Origin: Clostridia bacterium BRH_c25
GTDB lineage: Bacteria; Bacillota_A; Clostridia; Lutisporales; Lutisporaceae
Length of the DNA stretch: 21,263 nt
Direction of reading: 5' to 3'
Assembly: GCA_001515955.1 (NCBI GenBank)
Contig: LOES01000084.1
Span: 1-21,263, forward strand
Shown: positions 6,574 to 13,909 of the stretch, in pieces
Numbering within the stretch: position 1 is the first letter of the stretch
Layout of the letters: each line of letters starts with the position of its first letter
The notes under the pieces: model-generated
The model's input: only the letters and a program-made list of their open reading frames with translations
Told to the model about the DNA's origin: nothing
Databases searched by the model: none
Position numbers and translations under genes: made by a program

Positions 6574-7467
6574 TCATGCAATCTGTTCAACCATGACCAG
6601 CAATCTTTTTATAAAAGATTTTATATTTATTTTGCCGCTATACTTTGCCTTGCCTCTTATAAAGTCCATTTCCGCCTTTACATCAGTATAATCAAACAAT
6701 GAAGAACTATATAGAACAAACTTGTCATTACTGAAGTCTTCTATCCCCATAGCTGCAATATTTTTCATAGCTTTGCCTACAGTCCTTCTCATCCGCATCT
6801 CGATAGCCTTGAAATCACTGGCAGAACCTCTGCCCTCTGAAGAATACTTGCTCTGCAGCAGCTTCAGAAGCTCGCTTAATTGTGTCTCCTCCAGTGCTTC
6901 CCCTAAATCTATATCTTCATATAACATGGTACAGATGTTTATTATATCTCTGCTCCCCAGATCTCCCAATATACCCAGGTCCGCCATTATATGGTTCAAC
7001 ACCCTTTTAGCATTATCCAGCTTCCTGACGCTGTTGTCCCCATTGCCTCTTCCCAGTGCCATGGCAGTCGATTCAATGGCCTCAAAGGTTTTCTTCATTG
7101 CAAGATATTCCTTTACTCTTTTTATTACATTCACAACCTCAATTACGTTAATAGGCTTGCTAATGAAAAATTCAATTCCATACTCATAGGCTTTTGCTAT
7201 CATATCCTTATCGCTGACTTGTGAAAGCATAATAAACATACTTCTCACATTCAAGGATTTGACCTTTCTTATTATAGATATTCCATCCTGTAAGGGCAGA
7301 AGCAGGTCTATTATAACTATATCAGGCTTATATCTCAGTATAATCTCCTCACCCTCAAGTCCATTTTCCGCTTCCGCACATACATCACCAAGACTGTACT
7401 GTTCGATTACCTTTAAAAGCACACTTCTAACAGTTCTGTCATCATCAATCACAATAAAGCTGGACAT
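6574..7467 (-). CDS. Response regulator, REC plus YcbB-type (GlnL-like) output domain
   Basis: A 297-residue regulator. The receiver domain (1-120) has the acidic D8/D9, phospho-acceptor D54 (VIIDLLLP), S82 and K104 (ISKP). The rest (about 130-297) is not a GGDEF, HTH-OmpR or LytTR domain; it resembles the C-terminal DNA-binding region of Bacillus GlnL (YcbB), with the MRMRRTVGKAMKNIA segment and YSGKINIKSFIKRLL near the end. The ATG at 7467 has GAGGGGG at good distance; upstream GTG (7482) and ATG (7473) codons are alternatives. It overlaps the kinase gene by 23 nt, implying translational coupling. GlnL in B. subtilis regulates glutamine-related transport genes; here the likely target is the TRAP operon 126 nt downstream. 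Confidence 0.88.
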   Translation of the reverse strand: MSSFIVIDDDRTVRSVLLKVIEQYSLGDVCAEAENGLEGEEIILRYKPDIVIIDLLLPLQDGISIIRKVKSLNVRSMFIMLSQVSDKDMIAKAYEYGIEFFISKPINVIEVVNVIKRVKEYLAMKKTFEAIESTAMALGRGNGDNSVRKLDNAKRVLNHIMADLGILGDLGSRDIINICTMLYEDIDLGEALEETQLSELLKLLQSKYSSEGRGSASDFKAIEMRMRRTVGKAMKNIAAMGIEDFSNDKFVLYSSSLFDYTDVKAEMDFIRGKAKYSGKINIKSFIKRLLVMVEQIA

Positions 7468-8776
7468 CGTCATCCCCCTCACAAATTACTGCATCCACCG
7501 GAAGCTCCAGCTTGAATTCGGTAATACCTTCAACAGCACAATTCAAGCTTACCCTTCCCTTTAAGTGTTCGGACAATATTTTAATATGTGTCAGGCCAAG
7601 CCCCGTAGACACCTGTCCTGTCTCAGGGTTGAACTTGGTAGTAAATCCCGGCTCAAAAACCAAGCCTCTTTCTTTTTCATCTATCCCTTTTCCATTATCC
7701 TCAATGATAAAAACCATCATATTCTCCCTGATGATACATCTGACCTTCACATATGATTCACTGCCGTAGCATGCCTCAATAGAGTTCTGTATCATATTGT
7801 TCAATATTGACATTATAATAAAATATTCACTGGTTCTAAAATCCTTTTCAAGCTCGAATACAAGCTTGATATCCTTGTTTATCACTTCCAGGTATCTTGT
7901 GAATATATCACCTATGGTCTCAAATATTTCACTCATTTTCATTGTCTCGGAAACATCACTGGCAGGCATAAGCTTTTCCATGCTTATTACTATCCTGTTA
8001 TAGTCTTTCTTTATTTCGTGTATATCTATTGATAAATTCAGGCAATCCGCCAAAATTTCTTCAAGCTCTTTCTTACCCATTGGGCTGCGTTCTTTAATGA
8101 TATTATAGATGGAATAACTCTTGGCCATTGCACCCTCAATGTCCTGCATTGACTTTTTCAGAAAGAAAACTTCTGATTTAAGCTTTGCCGTAAGCAGTAG
8201 AAGCTCCTTATACCTCTTCTGGTGTTCTTCCTTTGTAATAAACAGGCTGTAATATTTTATAATCCAGAACAAAGCCAATACCAGACAGCTTCTGATCACA
8301 GCAGCCAGCATTATCATAGAGAAAATCTCATCAAAAGACTCACTGATAAATTGATTTCTTAAAAGCAGCTCAAATAAATTGGACATTATATCAGCACTTG
8401 TCAATGCAACAATAAAATAAATAGGCCTTTCGAAAAGCTTCCTGAAGCTTGCTCCCTCTATTATGATACCGTATGTAATGTAATACATCATCCCGGGTAT
8501 ATGCTTATAAAAAGCCGCATCAATGTTTAAGGCATTTGCAAACACATCTATTCCGACTCTTATCATCAAAACTGAAATCCCCGTGACTATTGATGTCGCT
8601 ACGATGGGCAGGGAGTGAAAATAGAGCAGCAAAAAGGTGAAAACAACTACTCCCACGGTAATTCTGAAATCCGTACCGAAGGGATAAAAATGCACCTGTC
8701 CCATAAAGGCGGTAAACAAGCCAACTATCAGCATTTCCTTATATCTGTTTTTCAAACCAACAACCCCATTACCCAT
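7445..8776 (-). CDS. Membrane sensor histidine kinase (GlnK/YcbA-like)
   Basis: A 443-residue kinase. Residues about 15-175 are hydrophobic, with five or six membrane segments and little extracytoplasmic domain. A coiled linker (about 183-220) leads to a dimerisation helix with the probable phospho-acceptor H253 (IDIHEIKKDYNRI, the H-E-x-K-K-D form seen in GlnK/SpoOB-like kinases). The ATPase domain follows, with an N box at about 326-336 (NNMIQNSIEAC), G1 at 360-365 (DNGKGI), the F-box EPGFTT and G2 at 391-394 (TGLG). Its partner is the overlapping regulator gene. Only a weak AAGAAG precedes the ATG at 8776, and a nearby downstream TTG is possible. The membrane-embedded sensor suggests ligand or transporter-state sensing. 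Confidence 0.9.
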   Translation of the reverse strand: MGNGVVGLKNRYKEMLIVGLFTAFMGQVHFYPFGTDFRITVGVVVFTFLLLYFHSLPIVATSIVTGISVLMIRVGIDVFANALNIDAAFYKHIPGMMYYITYGIIIEGASFRKLFERPIYFIVALTSADIMSNLFELLLRNQFISESFDEIFSMIMLAAVIRSCLVLALFWIIKYYSLFITKEEHQKRYKELLLLTAKLKSEVFFLKKSMQDIEGAMAKSYSIYNIIKERSPMGKKELEEILADCLNLSIDIHEIKKDYNRIVISMEKLMPASDVSETMKMSEIFETIGDIFTRYLEVINKDIKLVFELEKDFRTSEYFIIMSILNNMIQNSIEACYGSESYVKVRCIIRENMMVFIIEDNGKGIDEKERGLVFEPGFTTKFNPETGQVSTGLGLTHIKILSEHLKGRVSLNCAVEGITEFKLELPVDAVICEGDDDVQLYCD

Positions 8777-8989
8777 TTTTTGTTACTTCTTGATAATTAT
8801 AGCTTTATAATGCATGATTTTATAGTAATTATATCATATTATGGTATAGGGAATGAAACCCGAATAATATTGCATGAAAATGCAAATTTTTCCCAAAATG
8901 GATTTTTATCTTTATTTCTTGGACAAATTGTTGTATACTTATTTCAGATGTGTTACATTTGTATCATTTTTATATGGGAGGTGTATACG

Positions 8990-9949
8990 TTGAAAAATAG
9001 AATACATAACTTCGTACTAACCTTTGTATTAGTATCCTCCATATTATTCATGCTTACAACATCAGTATTTGCCGATATTGGCGACACTACTCTCAAGAAA
9101 GGCATGGAACATCCCGATGTCGCTGCTCTTCAAGAAAAACTCAACATGCTCGGTTATTTCGAGAGTGAAGAGTATATCAATCAATTCGGACCCAAAACAG
9201 AAGCTGCACTTAAAGCCTTCCAGAAGGATAACGGCCTAAAGCAGGATGGTATTGCCGGCAAAGACACCTTTAAGCTTCTCAGCCTGAAAATCAAGCAGTC
9301 GGAAATTCTTCCTGAAGACTTTGAACCTATCCAAGAAGGCGACAACGGGGATAAGGTTGTTGATATACAGAAAAAACTCAAGAACCTTAATATATTTAAA
9401 TCCGAAATCAACTCCATTTATGACCAGGAAACTATAGATGCCGTATTGACTTTCCAGAAGGCAAACGCTCTGCCGCAGACTGGAATTGTAGATAGTGCCA
9501 CCCTTATAAAGCTGAATACTGCTTCCGGCGATATAACCGCCGACAGGGCAAGTGCAAGCCGCAGGCTTATAAATGCCAAGGTGGTTGATTATGCAAAGCA
9601 GTTCATCGGAGTTCCTTACAAATGGGGAGCCTCTTCCGGGAAAGCATTTGATTGTTCAGGTTTTACAGTATACATCATGAAAAAGTTCAACGTTGACCTG
9701 CAGCGTACTGCTTCAAGCCAGTTCAGTAACGGAAGCAAGGTTGAAAAGCAGGATCTTCAGGCAGGAGATTTAGTATTCTTCACTACATACAAAAAAGGTC
9801 CCAGCCACGTGGGAATATACATAGGGGACAATAAGTTCATACATGCCAGCTCAGGAGTTGACCATGTTACTGTAACAGACCTTGATACGAAATATTACCG
9901 GCAGAGATATCTGGGTGCCAGAAGATATAACCTGACAGACAGCAAATAG
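8990..9949 (+). CDS. Secreted NlpC/P60 endopeptidase with two peptidoglycan-binding domains
   Basis: A 319-residue protein. The TTG start at 8990 is chosen because GGGAGG lies 8 nt upstream and because it yields a clean signal peptide (KNR, hydrophobic stretch, cleavage after SVFA at about residue 28). Two PG_binding_1 domains follow (about 32-97 and 107-170, with VAALQEKLNMLGYF, FQKDNGLKQDGIAG, VVDIQKKLKNLNIF and FQKANALPQTGIV). The NlpC/P60 domain spans about 200-315. Its catalytic cysteine is in FDCSGF, the histidine in PSHVGIYIG, and the third polar residue is the histidine of FIHASSG. Such enzymes cut the D-gamma-Glu to diamino-acid bond of peptidoglycan stems during growth, separation or sporulation. 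Monocistronic; its terminator follows directly. Confidence 0.93.
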   Translation: MKNRIHNFVLTFVLVSSILFMLTTSVFADIGDTTLKKGMEHPDVAALQEKLNMLGYFESEEYINQFGPKTEAALKAFQKDNGLKQDGIAGKDTFKLLSLKIKQSEILPEDFEPIQEGDNGDKVVDIQKKLKNLNIFKSEINSIYDQETIDAVLTFQKANALPQTGIVDSATLIKLNTASGDITADRASASRRLINAKVVDYAKQFIGVPYKWGASSGKAFDCSGFTVYIMKKFNVDLQRTASSQFSNGSKVEKQDLQAGDLVFFTTYKKGPSHVGIYIGDNKFIHASSGVDHVTVTDLDTKYYRQRYLGARRYNLTDSK

Positions 9950-9974
9950 GGATAGCAAATGCTATCCTTTTTTT
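9950..9974 (+). terminator. Intrinsic terminator of the NlpC/P60 gene
   Basis: A 7-bp stem GGATAGC with GCTATCC, an AAAT loop, then seven T. It starts one base after the stop codon. Confidence 0.9.
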
Positions 9975-9986
9975 ATACCTTCTTTC

Positions 9987-10009
9987 ATACCTCCATAACA
10001 TGGAGGTAT
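9987..10009. repeat. Perfect 10-bp inverted repeat
   Basis: ATACCTCCAT, AAC, ATGGAGGTAT. There is no T tract, so it is not a canonical terminator. It lies between the NlpC terminator and the diguanylate cyclase promoter; it could be an operator or a transcript-end stabiliser. Confidence 0.5.
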
Positions 10010-10043
10010 ATGTTAATAATTCTTTTTACTTAGAATGAAATAT

Positions 10044-10071
10044 TTGGTATTATATAAGTAGTAGCTATAAT
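10044..10071 (+). promoter_or_regulatory. Sigma-A promoter of the diguanylate cyclase gene
   Basis: TTGGTA (10044-10049), a 16-nt spacer, then TATAAT (10066-10071), about 60 nt before the ATG. A second TATAAT at 10090-10095 follows the short repeat tract but lacks a clear -35. Confidence 0.6.
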
Positions 10072-10092
10072 ACGATACGACAAGATACGATA
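10069..10092. repeat. Short ATACGA-type repeat tract
   Basis: ATACGAT, ACGACAA, GATACGA, TA in 7-nt register, just downstream of a -10 box. The GATACGA module matches the repeats beside the GAPDH-like stop codon (16452-16479) when read on the other strand. Confidence 0.4.
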
Positions 10093-10133
10093 TAATTTGC
10101 ATTTCATTAATTTTTCCCATTGGAGATGATAGC

Positions 10134-11534
10134 ATGAGCAAAAAATATTCAATCAAGAAGAAAAATATTCAATTTTTTGGCTTCCTGCTACTGCTCATAG
10201 CAATTAATCACCTGTATTATCAGTTTCTGTCATCTTATGTAGGAGTATGGCTGATTATTATTGTGGAGATATTAAGTGTTGCTTTGTGTATACTCCATGT
10301 GCATAAATGGTTTTCCAGAGTATTCAGTGATTTTTTAAAAACCGTTAAGGCTTCTTCTTTTGACAGCAAATTTATAGAAGAAGTTAGTATCAGCATTAAT
10401 AAGGGTTTTGCTATAGATGATATAGTAGAAAGAATAATAAGCTATCAAAGTCATCAGGAAAAGAAACAACAAGCTCTACTTGATAAACTGAAAAACAGCA
10501 ATATACTCCTTCATCGGAACAGCAGGATTACAGACTCCATTATGCAGATAACTAGTGAAATACTTTCCTCCGGTGAAATTGACGAGGTACTTCAGACAAT
10601 ACTGGACAAGGCAATTGAAATCATACCTAACGCTCAAAAAGGAAGTATTCTTATATACAATGGCAGCTATCTTGAATTCAGAGCTTCTCACGGCTATGAT
10701 TCCGAAATGCTAAAAAATCTGAAATTCAGCCTTGAGGAACTATTCCAATATAATGCAAAAGACTTTTATGAGCCTTGCATAATAAACAATGCGGAAAGCT
10801 TCAATAAAGAGCATCTGAAAAGCGGTAAATTCGAAGTACTCCGGGATGGCGGGGGTTTTGAACTGAAATCCATATTAAGCTGTGCAATTCAGGTAGACAA
10901 TGAGTTCTATGGCGTCATAAATCTTGATTGTGCAGAAGATAAATATACTTTCAGCAAAGAAGACAAGCCCCTGATAAAGCACCTGGCTACTCAGATAGGT
11001 ATTGCCCTGAAGAATGCCAGGTTAATAGAAAAGATATTATATCTTTCAAGACATGATAGTTTGACAGGTATATACAACCGCTGCTACTTCGAGGAGCTTC
11101 TGATGCGTATCTGCCAGCAGCGTAAAGCCTCCGGCGCTGTATTCTCTCTGGCCATCCTTGATATAAACGATCTTAAGAAGGTCAACGACACATACGGACA
11201 TGAAGCCGGAGACCTGATGCTTAAAACCTTTGCAAAAGGTGTGACGGAAAGCCTTCAAAAGGACGATATATTCGCACGCTATGGAGGAGACGAATTCGCA
11301 ATAATTTTTACTGATAAGACAAAGGTTCAGGCAGAGGAAATTTTAAAAACAGTAAGTTTGCTGTTTACTGAAGTCCCAATTTTATACTGCGGGAAGAAAA
11401 TTACAGATATAAGCTTCAGCTTCGGAATTACGGAATTTCCGGCAGAAACCACAGAGTTTGAGAAGCTAATCAAGCTTTCAGATACCAGAATGTATAAAAA
11501 TAAGCGAGGCAGCAAAAGGCCTATCCGACAATGA
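10134..11534 (+). CDS. Membrane GAF-GGDEF diguanylate cyclase
   Basis: A 466-residue protein. Two membrane helices near the N-terminus (about 13-32 and 36-57) are followed by a linker helix, a GAF-type sensor domain (about 130-295, with KGSILIYNGSYLEFRASHGY and FYGVINLDCAE), and a GGDEF domain (about 300-460). The active site is intact: HDSLTGIYNR, DINDLKKVNDTYGHEAGD and R-Y-GGDEF at 384-388. It should make cyclic di-GMP from GTP at the membrane in response to a signal on the GAF domain. The inhibitory RxxD site five residues before GGDEF reads QKDD, so product inhibition is probably absent. The ATG has GGAG at 8 nt spacing. Monocistronic with its own promoter and terminator. Confidence 0.93.
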   Translation: MSKKYSIKKKNIQFFGFLLLLIAINHLYYQFLSSYVGVWLIIIVEILSVALCILHVHKWFSRVFSDFLKTVKASSFDSKFIEEVSISINKGFAIDDIVERIISYQSHQEKKQQALLDKLKNSNILLHRNSRITDSIMQITSEILSSGEIDEVLQTILDKAIEIIPNAQKGSILIYNGSYLEFRASHGYDSEMLKNLKFSLEELFQYNAKDFYEPCIINNAESFNKEHLKSGKFEVLRDGGGFELKSILSCAIQVDNEFYGVINLDCAEDKYTFSKEDKPLIKHLATQIGIALKNARLIEKILYLSRHDSLTGIYNRCYFEELLMRICQQRKASGAVFSLAILDINDLKKVNDTYGHEAGDLMLKTFAKGVTESLQKDDIFARYGGDEFAIIFTDKTKVQAEEILKTVSLLFTEVPILYCGKKITDISFSFGITEFPAETTEFEKLIKLSDTRMYKNKRGSKRPIRQ

Positions 11535-11549
11535 ACGGATAGGCCTTTT
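11514..11549. terminator. Bidirectional terminator between convergent genes
   Basis: A perfect 14-bp inverted repeat, AAAAGGCCTATCCG with CGGATAGGCCTTTT, around an 8-nt loop. T runs are on both strands. It includes the last codons of the diguanylate cyclase gene and serves the zinc-ribbon gene on the other strand. Confidence 0.92.
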
Positions 11550-11556
11550 TATACCA

Positions 11557-12270
11557 CTATTTCATCAACAGCTCGATTTCGGTATCACAGCTTGGGCAGA
11601 CACCGATATACTTTCCATTGACATTGAACAGCTCAAAAGCTTCATTGCATTTGCTGCACTTTGCAACACACTTCTTCATATATATTAAAGTGCCTATATA
11701 TTTGACATTGTTTCCCTTATACTTCTCAACAGTCTTGTCGTATGCCTTACTTTCATTCTTATCATAAAGCAATTCATTTCGAAGTGTTACAAACTTGATA
11801 TTTTCTCCCTGGATAGATTTTCTTTTAGTCTCCAGTTCCTTTATCTCCTCAGCTATTTCAAAGATTCTGTCCTGGTTGTAATTTATCTTCTGGCTGAGTT
11901 CAGTCAATATATCTATATTCTTGTGATAATTGAAATATAATCGGAAAGCCTCCATGTAATTTTCCTGGTAATTGAAATCATTATGGCAGAATCTGCACTG
12001 ATCAGCCTCAGGTATGTCAAACTTCTCAACATAAGTGTTCCCTAAGCTGTCGCAGTATGGACAAACAATAATATATATCATGTCAACATAGTTCTCTTTC
12101 TCCAGTTCAGAGAAAAGCTTCTCGTGCTCTTCGTTTGTGAGGTCCAACTGCTTTATTGCATTCTCATACAGCACATCGTTCTCTTCATAAGTTGCCAGAA
12201 GCTCGATGAACCTGTCGGCTTTTTCCTGTGGTATAACCTTTTGCTGTTTCAGATACTCTATAATATTCAT
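11557..12270 (-). CDS. Unrecognised protein with two zinc ribbons and a central coiled coil
   Basis: A 237-residue soluble protein I do not recognise. An N-terminal helical part (1-60, LKQQKVIPQEKADRFIELLA) is followed by a first zinc ribbon with C70-x2-C73 and C92-x2-C95. A charged, probably coiled-coil helix (about 120-155) leads to a second zinc ribbon near the C-terminus with C205-x2-C208 and C225-x2-C228. No signal peptide or membrane segment is seen. The architecture suggests a nucleic-acid- or protein-binding scaffold, but no function can be assigned. The ATG follows GGGGGGGAG. The upstream region has several inverted repeats that may be operators. It lies downstream of the LysM-GH18 gene but behind that gene's terminator-like hairpin, so it is probably its own unit. 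Confidence 0.85.
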   Translation of the reverse strand: MNIIEYLKQQKVIPQEKADRFIELLATYEENDVLYENAIKQLDLTNEEHEKLFSELEKENYVDMIYIIVCPYCDSLGNTYVEKFDIPEADQCRFCHNDFNYQENYMEAFRLYFNYHKNIDILTELSQKINYNQDRIFEIAEEIKELETKRKSIQGENIKFVTLRNELLYDKNESKAYDKTVEKYKGNNVKYIGTLIYMKKCVAKCSKCNEAFELFNVNGKYIGVCPSCDTEIELLMK

Positions 12271-12289
12271 TTTTCTCCCCCCCTATATA

Positions 12290-12330
12290 TTTCGCGAAAA
12301 ACATTTTACATTCTTAATTCAAATTTCGCG
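12290..12330. promoter_or_regulatory. Paired TTTCGCG boxes upstream of the zinc-ribbon gene
   Basis: TTTCGCGAAA (12290-12299) is a perfect palindrome, and a second TTTCGCG followed by TAAA begins 34 bp away at 12324. AAACATTT(T)AC and GTAAATGTTT nearby also form an imperfect inverted repeat. The first box is 20 nt from the start codon at 12270, a position where a repressor could act. No protein partner is known. Confidence 0.4.
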
Positions 12331-12351
12331 TAAATGTTTCCTTGATTGTTA

Positions 12352-12395
12352 TTGAATTCGCACTTTGCCCAATGTGAATACTTTTGTGCGTTCAA
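12352..12395. repeat. Imperfect inverted repeat with TTCGCAC/GTGCG arms
   Basis: TTGAA-TT-CGCAC (12352-12363) pairs with GTGCG-TTCAA (12386-12395) with a 2-nt bulge and a 22-nt loop. The TTCGCACT half-site recurs in the inverted repeat at 14887-14932. Confidence 0.45.
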
Positions 12396-12400
12396 TATAA

Positions 12401-12431
12401 TTTTAATTATTTATTCGATAAATAATTAAAA
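12401..12431. repeat. Perfect 14-bp AT-rich hairpin
   Basis: TTTTAATTATTTAT, TCG, ATAAATAATTAAAA. Perfectly symmetric and composed only of A/T in the stem. It is too AT-rich for a conventional terminator; it could be an operator, an RNA end element or a cruciform site. Confidence 0.6.
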
Positions 12432-12483
12432 TATCCTTTTAGTATGTCCTATTTTGTAAAAATAATTGTATGTATAAGTGAAC

Positions 12484-12531
12484 GTAGTAAAGGAGATAGG
12501 CTATATTCAGCTATCTCCTTTGGTTTACTAC
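12484..12531 (-). terminator. Hairpin after the LysM-GH18 gene
   Basis: On the minus strand, AAAGGAGATAG pairs with CTATCTCCTTT (11 bp, loop 11 nt). An outer GTAGT/ACTAC extension with a bulge begins at the stop codon. The T run is only TTT, so termination may be partial. Confidence 0.6.
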
Positions 12532-13805
12532 AGTACCTTTTTGACATCATACAATGAGCTAAGCACCAGCCAGTTCTGGGGGAAGTAGCGTCCAATGGTC
12601 CAGTAGCTTGCACCGCCCAGATTATATTGGTTCAAAAGCCTCATCTTAGCTTCTATGCTTCGGGCATCGTCAAACCATACAACATGTTCCTTGCCCTGTG
12701 CATCAGTATAATTGAAGAAGGGTGCCTGAGATTTCTCATCATATTGGATTATCGCCCCTTCTCTTCTTGCCAGGTCAACTGCTCCGACATTTGACAGAGT
12801 CGTTGCTCTGCTCCCTGCCACATAGGGGATCACCCAATCATAGCCATAATTCGGTATACCCATGAAAATCTTCTGCCTCGGTATAGCTGACACCGCATAA
12901 TTCAAGACCCTTCTTACCTCATTAATTGGTGCTACAGCCATAGGAGGTCCAAAGGTATAACCCCATTCATAAGTCATCAGTATAACATGATCGGTCAATG
13001 CCCCGTGTACAGGATAATCATGGGCTTCATACAACAGTCCCTGCTGGTCTGCTGCAATTTTAGGTGCCACCGCTGTAGTCAGTGAGTAACCCAAGGGTTT
13101 TAGTTGTCTGTTGAGCTTCCTCAAAAAATTATTGTAATCCTCTCTGTTTTCCGGGTATATATACTCAAAATCCACATCTAATCCTGAATAGTTTTTTGTT
13201 CTCATATTGTTTATAACATTAGCAATCAATGTATCCTGGATGCTTTCGCTGGTAAGTATCGTCCTTGCCAGGTCGCTGTCAAACCCACCGCCGGCTCGAA
13301 GATTTGTAATAACCATAAGCGGGGCAACCCTTGCTCCCCTGGCAGCTGCAATAAGCGGCTCATCATTGAGTGTACCTATGCTCCCGTCAGGTTTGACCTC
13401 ATAACTGAAAATGCTTAAGTAAGTAAGGTAGGGCAACGTTTTTCTCAATACATCCATATTTATATTTGGAAATGTATATCCGTTTACTTCAATGGCACCC
13501 AGCTTGCCGGTACCCGATGGAATTGTCAGTACCATTCCAGGACTGATCATGGCAGGATTGGTGATTTGATTCGCTGCTTGTATGGCAGCAATAGTTGTCC
13601 CGTACATTCTTGCTATAGAATATAAAGACTCCCCTGCTTTTACAGTATGTTGTCTTGTCCCCTCCATAACAACAATCGTTTGACCGATAACCAAGCTGGC
13701 TGACACGTCAAGCTCATTGTCTGCCGTAATCTTTGAGACTGGAACTCCATAGCGCCTTGAAATTGAGTATAAGCTGTCTCCTGCTTTTACAACATGAATA
13801 ATCAA
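12528..13805 (-). CDS. LysM-GH18 spore peptidoglycan hydrolase (SleL/YaaH-like)
   Basis: A 425-residue protein with two LysM domains (about 3-46 and 52-95, HVVKAGDSLYSISRRYGV and HTVKAGESLYSIARMYG) and a glycoside hydrolase 18 barrel (about 105-425). The GH18 motif reads GLDVDFEY, with catalytic acid E214. The arrangement and lack of a signal peptide match the cortical-fragment N-acetylglucosaminidase SleL/YaaH, which acts on cortex muropeptides during spore germination. The TTG at 13805 is chosen because GAGAGGTG lies 8 nt upstream and gives the family-typical M-I-I-H-V-V-K start; a farther ATG at 13865 would add a non-family extension. A sigma-A-like promoter precedes it; a CATATACTA resembling a sporulation -10 element lies nearby at 13852-13860. 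It supports a spore-forming host. Confidence 0.9.
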   Translation of the reverse strand: MIIHVVKAGDSLYSISRRYGVPVSKITADNELDVSASLVIGQTIVVMEGTRQHTVKAGESLYSIARMYGTTIAAIQAANQITNPAMISPGMVLTIPSGTGKLGAIEVNGYTFPNINMDVLRKTLPYLTYLSIFSYEVKPDGSIGTLNDEPLIAAARGARVAPLMVITNLRAGGGFDSDLARTILTSESIQDTLIANVINNMRTKNYSGLDVDFEYIYPENREDYNNFLRKLNRQLKPLGYSLTTAVAPKIAADQQGLLYEAHDYPVHGALTDHVILMTYEWGYTFGPPMAVAPINEVRRVLNYAVSAIPRQKIFMGIPNYGYDWVIPYVAGSRATTLSNVGAVDLARREGAIIQYDEKSQAPFFNYTDAQGKEHVVWFDDARSIEAKMRLLNQYNLGGASYWTIGRYFPQNWLVLSSLYDVKKVL

Positions 13806-13863
13806 AAGCCATACACCTCTCAAACAAATAATGAAACATAACATTCGATATAGTATATGTTCC

Positions 13864-13891
13864 ATTATATCGTATTGTTACTAATTGTGAA
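13864..13891 (-). promoter_or_regulatory. Promoter of the LysM-GH18 gene
   Basis: On the minus strand, TTCACA (13891-13886), a 16-nt spacer, then TATAAT (13869-13864), in the 104-nt gap after the PAP2 gene. Confidence 0.55.
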
Positions 13892-13909
13892 TGACTTTTA
13901 AGCTTTATA

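Noticed and set aside
8870..8885. TTGCAT-GAAA-ATGCAA hairpin between the kinase and NlpC genes
   Set aside because: Only 6 bp in an A/T-rich region, with no T tract and no matching sites elsewhere in the window; too weak to call a feature.
8615..8989. N-terminal extension of the NlpC/P60 protein
   Set aside because: The extension overlaps the kinase gene on the other strand and would bury the signal peptide inside the protein; the TTG at 8990 has a strong SD and exposes the signal peptide.
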